A DNA stretch of 64,000 nt from Margaritifera margaritifera (Eukaryota > Mollusca > Bivalvia > Unionida > Margaritiferidae). The position numbers and the translations under genes are program-made. This document shows positions 56,021 through 64,000 of the stretch, piece after piece. The notes under the pieces were generated by a model. It did no database searches. It was not told the origin of the DNA and worked only from the letters and a program-made list of their open reading frames with translations. How positions within the stretch are numbered: position 1 is the first letter of the stretch; each line of letters starts with the position of its first letter. The stretch covers positions 2,279,501-2,343,500 of the forward strand of contig JAQPZY010001414.1 of the NCBI GenBank assembly GCA_029931535.1, in the 5' to 3' direction.

Positions 56021-56850
56021 GCATCACAGTACGGACACAAGCATAATCCCTATCCCAAAGTATGGTGTTGAGGGTGGGCGCCAGAAACGGCGATGACGAC
56101 GTGGCAGAAACAAATGTCGTCGCTGACGTCTTGGGAAACAGGTTTTATGTGCCTTTGGACTTCCAACTCCTAGACTCACACATGTCCTACTATCAATCAG
56201 GCCTGGGAGACGGGCTAAAGTATGATTGACTTTTAGCCACTACTCCCGCGTAACCAAGACTCCGGGAGACCCGGACGCCAGCTACACCATCGACAACATC
56301 TCACTGTAATAAGACATGGTGACGCAGCAGAGCATGCACCATGATCCAGGATCAATTCATGGGTTGGTTGTCCATAATGTACGTCCGTGTGCTTCACCAG
56401 AGAAAAGTCACACTTGAAAAGGAACAGACCTCATGGAACATCAATCTCAATGCCCCCCTCGAGGAGCATGAAGGATATTCTGATTTTGTGTGAAGAAGAA
56501 TCCGCGACCGCATTCACCCAGAACACTAAAAAGTTATACAACCCGAAGATACCGAAGGTCTAATTTAGTATATAGGCATTCTTAACCAGCTGTACAGTCA
56601 AGATCCCAGGCCCTACCAACAGTTGGACAAGGTCAAGAACCAGTTTGCTAGTTCGACACCCTGAGGTTTCCATTGGAGGAAGAAAAAAAAAAGACTTGCA
56701 TGTGCCGACGTTGCTGTGGTCGCTGGTCTGGCACTGACTACACCCAGTTTACAGAGAAGCTCTTCAAGGGGGCAACATTAGCACGACAAACGTTCTGACA
56801 GCCACCTCCTACCCGACATACTGATGTAGCGACTCTTCTCTTGAATTTAT
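56021..56850 (+). pseudogene. Virion-protein-like gene of the integrated element, multiply broken
   Basis: ATG at 56021 opens a short frame that stops near 56070. A longer reading with normal protein composition follows in another frame to ~56270, and more pieces to ~56850 after further shifts and stops. Order and style resemble a conserved ~280-residue protein with many beta strands that recurs in virus-like elements of aquatic invertebrates and may be a capsid protein (recall, not verified). Position fits: single plus-strand gene opposite a minus-strand block. The start is chosen from the TATA box and the ACAAAATGG context. Confidence 0.4.
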
Positions 56851-57740
56851 GAGAACGGCAGCAGTTTCAATGATCGTGTGCGGCCCAGTATTTTATGTGC
56901 TAGCCTTCTCCGGGTCAAACTATATATCTGAGTGTTATAAAGTAAAGACACTGTCAAACAGCTGGAACACCACAATAAAGCCGTAGAGCACGTTCGGCAA
57001 GTAAGCCGCAAAGACTACTTCATTTTTCGGTTTTGTGATTAAACAAGTGCTTTTTGGTCTGGTATACAAATGCGAGATGAACGTTTCAATGACTGCTTTA
57101 TATAATTCCGTCTTCTTAGCAGGCGTTGATGCGCAAGCGAAGCGGAGAGGGTGCTCAGAGCGTCAGTCCCTCAAGGGTAGTTGTTATTTTGAGCTCCTGT
57201 TGAACCTGTTTTTTTCGTCGCTGCGCTTGTGCTTGTGCGCCCTCTGGGCTACTCCCGCTTTCACTGTCGGTGACTGCTTGCAGCGTGTGGTCTTTAAAGA
57301 TCACCATGGGCAACATTTTGCTTCAAGGTGTCTACACCAGGTGCCTCTCATTCGGATGCACTCCAATCGGTCACTGGGTTGCGCTGCCCTTTTTGAACCC
57401 TACCCTGTTTGTGATGTGATGCATTGTCACTCCGGATGCAACTGAGCCCCTACCGATACGAAAATCTATACGTATTGAGCGCGTTGGCGATCTGTCTGGA
57501 TTCGCCATAAGTTTTTGTCCCCAACCATAGAGTGCGCCTGCCTGATGTCTCGGTGTTTACATGTGTTGCATACGAGGTAGGACGTCCAGCTAGTTGTTTT
57601 TACCAGTCGCCAAAAGCCAACGCTCTAGTATGGTGCACAGGGTGAGGTGAAAGAGGTAAATCCGAGCCGGGCGGGGAGGCATGTTTTTTTCTTTCTTATC
57701 GTTGTTGTTGTTTTTCTGGCTCAGCTAGGTAGTGGTCTAT
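56851..57740. other. Element interior without a recognised gene
   Basis: GC-rich sequence. The 136-codon plus frame at 57035-57445 is rich in Cys, His and Arg, looks like an antisense shadow, and has no recognised family. Confidence 0.45.
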
Positions 57741-57749
57741 GCCATGGGC

Positions 57750-58620
57750 TTTGACGGTTTGATATACATGATTTGTTCTCCGTTAGACTCGTCTGCATTG
57801 AACAAATTTTGGGTCAGTTCTCGGAAGTACTCGTGCTCCCATATTTTCACCATACGATTCTAAGGGTTCCTAAGTTCTTATTCGTTGGGGAGATTTTTAA
57901 CCAGTATAGGGGTTTTCAGTTATCGGTTAGGAAAATCAGTTTCACACCGATAGACATAGACATAGATACCCATAAAGTTCGTACACGATCTGTGTAAGGA
58001 CCAATCTTCTCCTCTCGACCGTCTATGGCATGTAGTCTCTACATTTCTGGAGTACTGCATAAGTAGTGCTACCAACGCAAGCCATTTGCCGAATGTATAC
58101 AACTCGAAGATTGATACGTTTGTGGTGGTACAATAGCTAGCGTGTTCTCTGGCATGGCATTCCTTCGGTACACCAATCAACATGTTTTGGCAATGGTACA
58201 CGCTTCCTTCAGAGGATTGATACCACTGTGCTCGATAAACGACTGGTAAAATGTTCCACAATAACGTCGAGGAATGTCGACATCAGACATACACTATTTG
58301 AGGATTTCCTTTTCAGACTCAAAGTTGTCAAAATAGTGGTCTCTTGCCATGTGCAGAAAGCCTCCTGCTGATATGATCGAATATTTCTCTGCATTATTTA
58401 TAGCCACCACAAGGGCGCTCACTAAAAACATATTTTCTTTGACCTTGTTGGTCTTGACTATACTTCTGTTGATGATCTGGAGTTGCTCAGCACTTTGTAA
58501 CGACTGCTGCCCGAAGGAGGCGAAAAGTGAGTCACTTACACGGTCGCTTTACTTTCTGCTATGCCGAATTCGTTGTTGGAATGTTGCACTTTCGAATCTT
58601 GTGAACGCCTTTGGAAGCCG
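57750..58620 (-). pseudogene. Protein-primed family-B DNA polymerase-like fragment, broken
   Basis: A minus frame around 58170-58360 has ISAGGFLHMARDHYF upstream and, past a stop, EHSGINPLKEACTIA followed by a V-Y-R-R-N and an A-I-V-P-P segment. The spacing of NP-x-x-x-x-TIA, a Cys, a short basic VYR motif and a VPP-x-x-Y motif is that of the central region of DNA_pol_B_2 (organelle/viral, protein-primed) polymerases of Maverick/Polinton and adintovirus type. Several stops and shifts; the catalytic DTD and KxY motifs are not visible. A dead copy. Confidence 0.6.
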
Positions 58621-58814
58621 TTAATTCAACAAGTCACATAAAATCGATCCATACAGGAAACCTGCCACGTGAGATAGAAAAGTGGCAAGCGATATCTGCA
58701 TCCGGCTCAACACTGGCCTTTTCAACTCCAGCAACATAGAAGCAAACATGTTAAAAATAAACGCAGTCGATCTGCGGGGACCTCTGACTTAAATTCCTTG
58801 TAGCTATATATCGG

Positions 58815-59010
58815 CGTCATCGAATGCATTGCAATAAGGTTCTCATACGAGCCTGCCTATCACTCTATAAAAATTTAAGAATACGGAATTATATAAATGA
58901 GTCATTGAATTCATTGCAGTAAAGTTCTTCAACTGAAATGCCTATCGCTCGAGCGAATTTATGAATACGGAATTATACAGTGGAGTCATCGAGTGCAATG
59001 TCGGAAAGAT
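58815..59010. repeat. ~85-bp tandem repeat, 2.3 copies, at the right end of the element
   Basis: The unit starts GTCATCGAATGCATTGCA and ends AATACGGAATTATA; the second copy is ~75% alike and the third is partial. Confidence 0.75.
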
Positions 59011-60344
59011 CGCTCTAAAACTAGGTTCTAAAAATATAATAATATTTCCAGGTTTTCAAAATTTCCAGTCCTAAAACTACATTCTAAAAATAGAATCAAA
59101 CCATACCAATCCCTACACATCCAATTGAAGAACGAGTGTTAGTCATCATACGATATCACACACCCTATACATCAGTTTGTAATGGTGTGTGTTGGATTGT
59201 AAGAGTGTGTTGTTCTGTTTGGTCTGTAAGATGTGTTGGTCAGTAAGAGTGGCAATTTCTCTGTCACCAGGTGTGTATTTGTCTGTTTCTCTGTGTGTTT
59301 GTCCACCCATATTGAATTCCCATAATGCCCATAGAATCCCATTCATGTTCAATTTTCCATCAGCTCCACAGTGTTCCATATGAAACCCTTCACTCCTTTT
59401 TATTGATTTTTGTAGGTAAACATAAAATCATTTTCAGATATCGACTATTTACCTTGGTAGTAATTCTTTATTTTTTGTACTTATTACTTAGAATACCAGC
59501 TCTCCGTATATTTCTCTCCTTTTCGAGCTCGACGAGAAACCTTAAACAATAATGCTAATTTAAAATTTTTAGCGATATGATTCCCAATTTTGATTTTACA
59601 GATACCAGTCCAGCACATTTCCCTAACAACAGGTGCATCTATTATGTGTGACTTTTGTATTTAATTGAATTTAAAGATTTTGTTCTTTTAAATTGATACA
59701 CTTTAAATTGCCGTAACACAATGTGTTTACACTTTCAATTACAAATCGTTTATTATCATGACACGATAGCGTCAGCTTGTTTATTTTGTATCGTCTACAT
59801 GTCTTGATTGTATGATCTTAATACATGCATCTGTTGATAGTTGTCCGAATTATTTAATAGACACTCCTTGTACATATCAAATCTAAGATTTATTTTTAAT
59901 CGCACATATCTTTATTCCTTTCTAAACTATTTTTGTTATCTTGATCAGCGAGTACAATTTTGACCTTGAACCTACAAAGTCTCTAATTAGAACACCATTT
60001 AACTCGTTTTTGAAAAGTCCTGGAAATATATTTCTTTGCTTGTGGTATGGTAAAGATGTGCTCTTTTCGTAATCCCTTGTATCGTAGAATACTGTGTTCT
60101 ATTTCGTGTCGGTATCCAAATTTTCTGTCTCAATTCTGACTCAGAGCGAATGACTGTCCATCATCAAACGTTTTATCTTATTTTTCTCTCTTTTTAAGTT
60201 TGTTATTTACGAAACAGATCATATATCAGCCACATAGAAAGTTGTACCACTGTAAATCAATCATATAACGGTATATCAATTTGCTTAATTTAATTATTTT
60301 TTTTTTCGTCGTATTGATCAAAACCAAATCACCGTCTATTACTG

Positions 60345-60505
60345 AGTCGCAGTGTTTCAGCGGTTTGCGTGTTGACTCGCTACCGAATGTATGGATGCTC
60401 AAATCCTGCCGTGGTGTCTACTCGGACAAGGCACTTTACTCCAACTGTCTCGGCACTAAATAACCTACTTATGTTACTGTGCCGCAAAATACTAAATCAA
60501 ACTAA
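60345..60505 (+). mobile_element. tRNA-derived SINE, same family as the outer SINE at 1066
   Basis: Decayed pol III boxes (CAGCGG... and GCTCAAATCCTGCC) and the shared tail AGGCACTTTACTCCAACTGT then GCACTAAATAACCTACTT, ending CTGTGCCG...AAATC. Confidence 0.6.
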
Positions 60506-62165
60506 AGTAGTTTTGTTTCTTTGCGAATGAAAGATCTTTTTGATGTTTTTTTCCTAAGTACATACTTTTACAGTTGTTGTGTTCCTCATTTTCTCCATCT
60601 GTTTGCCAAAACTTTGCCATTCAGTACTTTTAAACAGTAATTCTAAAATCATTTGTAAGTTTTTGTCTCAATAAAGTATTCAGCTCTGTATAAGACTTCT
60701 ACTAAGGCTGTTTGGTCGAAAAGGACTATATTATGTGCATTTTCGTCTACTGCATGTACAAATTGTGATTTCAGTAACGAAAGAGACGTTTGTTTTTATT
60801 ATCAATGTACACAATAGGCTTTGGAACAATGGCATAGCTGATTTGGTTCCCATTTGTTTTCCTCAATGAATAGTTTTTTAAAGTTCGGATAAATCATTTT
60901 TGTCCAGAACAAGCTTTTTTTCGGGTGCAAGAAGAAGGTCGTTAAATGATCATGCAGATTGTTTTGAATTTCCAAACATATTTCTATAATATAGCCAGTA
61001 TCATTGTTATCCGTGATATCTCACAAGTATTTTTTAAAAAAATACCTACTCAATCTCTTCATTCTTCCCACCCCCACCCAAACGTTTTGTACAGGCATGT
61101 ATTGACACATCGCCTAGTTATAAAGGTTATAAAAATATTATGCATGATGAACGAGTTAGGTGTTGACTCATCATATTCACCGTCACATCTATTGTTCGTT
61201 ATGATCGGAATATATTTCCCTGTTGGACTTAGTGTACCTGTTTGAGATGATGCTAATTTCCCCCAAAGTACACCTGATTGAATAATCAGAAACATATCGT
61301 CGTCCGGTAATAGTTCTAACTCTACACCCGAAATCATCAAGGACGCGTCCAGATGCATTATACTAGCATGCAGGATCTACGTGTGATTTAACATACATAT
61401 ATTGCGAAACTCCTCAAAGATATCGCATCACATTAAGATGCCCATCATGACGTATTAGTCTGGAATATCACCTAATATTTCTAAATTTAAATAGTTCATA
61501 ACATCATGCAAATATTGGAATTTATCAGATATGTTTGTGTTAAGCAATGCAGAATAAACATTTTCTATGGGTGGGATAAATGTCTTGTTGAACTTTTAAA
61601 AAAAATAGTAAATTACTCACATCGGTAAATGTCTTTACTTAACTATTATAGTTGGGTATTTCCAAAATGTCCAGTAGTTTTCAGAAACTTGTCATCACTT
61701 AAAGTTTTTGCTTGTTTATACGAGGGATTGATCCTTTCAACGACAACTATCTACAAATCTAGCTGTTCATTTCACAGGTATTTCCTTACCATCCTTTATG
61801 AACTTATCTACAAGAAAGTCAATACAGAAAGTGATGTACATGTATTTCTTGCCAGTGTTTGGTATAATTTTACCTAGTTATCAGATTTTTGTTTAACCAA
61901 CTCCTTGATAAAAGGTGAATGTCATATCCCAACAAGTTGTGGATAAAATGCGGGATGGATTTAGCATATTCGAAAGTTGCGTTGATGGCCCCCGATATTC
62001 GTCAGTCAAGTGATCGTGGTTACTCAACCATTATTTTATTTCTCACAAATGCGCCAGAAATCTGTGGAATTGAAATGCTTTTTGTCTTCATCAGGGAAGG
62101 TCATTTTTTGGCTGTATCACTTTTATGTTTTAATTTGTGTCTTGAAATTTTACTCAATCTATTGT

Positions 62166-62348
62166 AAAATATCTGTAAACAATATGCACCTCTGTAAACA
62201 ATATGCACCTCTGTAAACAATATGCATCTCTGTAAACAACTTGCAACTCTGTAAACAATATGCAACTCTGTAAAATATATGCACCTCTGTAAACAATATG
62301 CAACTCTGTAAACAATATGCAACTCTGTAAACAATATGTACCTCTGAA
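62166..62348. repeat. 19-bp tandem repeat, about 10 copies
   Basis: Unit CTCTGTAAACAATATGCAC with small variants; gives Val-Tyr-Arg-like frames on the minus strand that are artefacts. Confidence 0.94.
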
Positions 62349-62929
62349 AAAAAATTGGTTGTAAGTCTTTCGAATCACCTTCAGTTACAAGAAAAATCAC
62401 ACTGCACGTGTTTGGTAGTTTTCTTTCTGTCCAACTTTGTGATAAAGTTGTGCTTTCGATTGCATCCTCTGAACATTTTTTCCAGCACAATTTCAAAATG
62501 GCAATATCAAGTATACGGAACTTTGAGGTGCTGGCAAAAGTTGTTGAATTTAACGATTGAATCATCATCATTCATGTGTCGCCTTTATTAATTCCATATT
62601 GTTTATGTTCGTTTAATATTTTCAACGAATTGGAATAATGTAGGCATTTTGTACATATTAGTTTATGTTTTTAATTTTACTGATGCCAATCTTGACAAAT
62701 CCTTGATTCAAACGTATGGACATCTTTCCATAGTAATAAAAATGATCAACATATGAATGTGTTCTTGTTTTCAACTATTTTAAATTATCGCTGGCATCAT
62801 ATATTTGTATTTGATATTTCATATACATAATTGTTCTATCACTTTCAACTTCAAATTTAGTTGTGTCCTCTATTTTCATTAGACATTTTTGAAAACTACC
62901 GGAGTGCTTATTCAATTTACACTTTGTAG

Positions 62930-63681
62930 TGTTACGACTCTATGGTCTAAGAAATATGTAACAGAAAGAAAGTGAAACCAACAAATCAAGTAAAAAATCA
63001 ACAAGCAATTTATTACTAGATAATTAAAATGAAAAATCAAAAAGTCACTTACAGTAATGTGTTTTGAAATCCTAATAATCCAATAAGAATGATTGTTCTA
63101 ATCACAAGTCCTAAATATAGAATGTTCCGAATTCACGGCTGTGTCCTTGAATGTTATGATGTGCTAATGGTCTCCAAAGTCCTGGTGTACTAGAAATCTT
63201 GATGTGCTGATGTCAAAATGAAGTATTCCAAAATCTCTGAATAAGTTCAGTTAAATTCCAAAATCATTAATTAAAAATCCAAAATCCAAAAGTTTATGAG
63301 CACTGTTATAATCCAATGAATATTTAAAATAATTCCTCTCTTAGAATTTGGAATGAATTTTCACAACTGTAATAGCTCTTTACAAGACTGATGGTAATGT
63401 CAAAACTGAAAAAATGTCCACCAAACATGGTATATATAAAGATTGGTCACATGACAGAATGTTCTAGAACATGTGTCATCTTAATGGAATTTTTACTTGT
63501 AAACAAAAATCAACCTTGACCTTCAAATTGAGAAAACATATTGATCAAAACAACCTAATTCAAGGACACTATTTAAACATGTTTTTCCTGATAACATTAA
63601 GATTTAAGCAAATATTAAAGTGAAGAAACATTTATAATTTCCTAAAATATTTATAATATTATATAAACATCATACATAACA
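62930..63681 (-). repeat. 3' LTR, 752 bp
   Basis: On the minus strand it starts TGTTATGTATGATG right after the polypurine tract and ends GAGTCGTAACA (TG...CA). AATAAA near 63006-63012 (minus strand) may be the poly(A) signal. Its end is shared with the solo LTR at 41707. Confidence 0.85.
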
Positions 63682-63819
63682 CCTCCCCTCATAAAGAAAA
63701 AGAAAGATTTATATAATAAAGCTTTCTTTTGAATATACATCTAATACTACAATAACCAAAATTACATAAGAACATGTTTTATGATACTGGACTTAATTAC
63801 ATCAAGCAATATTAGATTT

Positions 63820-64000
63820 CTATGCACGTGAGAGTGCATCTGCAATCACATTGTCTTTTCCCCTGATGTGTTTGATGTCAATGTTATATTCCTGCAATAT
63901 CAAACTCCATCTCAACAATCTCCGATTTTTATCTTTCATTTTGTTGATGAAAGTAAGGGGATTGTGATCACTGTACACAATAATTGGAGAAAGAGCTGAG
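63820..64000 (-). CDS. Pol polyprotein C-terminus (RNase H), Ty3/gypsy, partial
   Basis: 59 codons plus TAG, entering from the right edge. It contains VYSDHNPLTF and ends HIRGKDNVIADALSRA, the classic end of the Ty3/gypsy RNase H domain (Y-x-DH-x-PL and H-x-x-G-x-x-N-V-x-AD-x-LSR). No stop or shift in this segment. Confidence 0.9.
   Translation of the reverse strand, partial: SALSPIIVYSDHNPLTFINKMKDKNRRLLRWSLILQEYNIDIKHIRGKDNVIADALSRA

Larger units (their letters stand above)
50880..59010. mobile_element. Decayed Maverick/Polinton- or adintovirus-like integrated element
   Basis: About 8 kb that is clearly richer in G and C than the rest of the window and dense in frameshifted coding fragments: a recombinase-like piece on the plus strand (left), a minus-strand block (52.4-55.7 kb), a plus-strand block (56.0-56.9 kb) divergent from it, and a family-B polymerase-like fragment on the minus strand (57.7-58.6 kb). 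Divergent gene blocks around a TATA-containing spacer are typical of small dsDNA virus-like elements. Boundaries are judged from composition; terminal inverted repeats were not found. Canonical Polintons are 15-20 kb, so this would be partial. Confidence 0.55.
59011..62929. other. AT-rich flank, no gene recognised
   Basis: Contains a SINE near 60345-60505 and a 19-bp tandem repeat near 62166-62348. Open frames are short and without recognisable motifs. Confidence 0.55.
62930..64000 (-). mobile_element. Ty3/gypsy LTR retrotransposon, 3' end (runs off the right edge)
   Basis: On the minus strand the order is the RNase H end of pol (64000-63820), a 130-bp gap, a polypurine tract GAGGGGAGG at 63682-63690, then an LTR of 752 bp. 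Pol stops directly after RNase H, leaving no room for integrase, as in Gmr1-type elements where integrase precedes reverse transcriptase. The open RNase H frame suggests a fairly young copy. Confidence 0.82.

Noticed and set aside
57035..57445. 136-codon plus frame as a real gene
   Set aside because: Composition looks like an antisense shadow; no family motif and no conserved context recognised.
50880..59140. GAGTGTTAG at both ends of the virus-like region as a target duplication
   Set aside because: Only 9 bp and not placed symmetrically at any visible terminus; probably chance.

Overview
This is a 64 kb window of an animal nuclear genome, most likely a mollusc or a close lophotrochozoan. 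It is AT-rich and full of microsatellites and minisatellites. Its coding sequence is split into many short exons with GT-AG introns, and it carries tRNA-derived SINEs with a mollusc-like tail, a LINE relic, Ty3/gypsy LTR material and relics of large DNA/virus-like elements. Nothing bacterial was seen. The lineage call is inference from style and repeats, not from a marker gene.

The backbone is two tandem paralogous genes of the SLC5 sodium:solute symporter family, closest in style to the sodium-coupled monocarboxylate transporters SLC5A8/SLC5A12. Both lie on the minus strand. Gene B is complete from ATG at 50335 to stop at 14257. Its 16 exons were joined by hand with consistent phases and total 2253 bp (750 residues plus stop). 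Gene A starts at 6079 and shows exons 1-8 before running off the left edge at base 1. Exon lengths 1-7 are identical in the two genes, and introns and the 5' flank still align in patches, so this is a segmental tandem duplication. About 8.2 kb of repeat-rich spacer (6080-14256) lies between the genes.

Gene B's introns hold most of the accessory sequence. Intron 4 is 11.2 kb against 455 bp in gene A. It contains a candidate 10.6 kb element (about 36.7-47.3 kb) with degenerate terminal inverted repeats of roughly 0.5 kb, plus-strand protein-like fragments, and a nested solo LTR (41707-42554). Intron 7 has a LINE relic. Intron 11 has a 2.3 kb, 27-bp minisatellite with higher-order structure. Intron 5 has a 60-bp x10 array and a 43-bp x7 array. 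In three places a tandem duplication has copied a splice site: the exon 5 acceptor in both genes, the exon 10 donor, and the exon 16 acceptor.

Upstream of gene B, about 50.9-59.0 kb is visibly more GC-rich than its surroundings and packed with frameshifted coding fragments on both strands. They include a protein-primed family-B DNA polymerase-like fragment, a plausible virion-protein-like fragment, and a tyrosine-recombinase (Crypton/DUF3504)-like fragment. I read this as a decayed Maverick/Polinton- or adintovirus-like integrated element. The right end (62930-64000) is the 3' part of a minus-strand Ty3/gypsy retrotransposon whose pol reading frame stops straight after RNase H, 138 bp before the LTR. 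This suggests Gmr1-type domain order.
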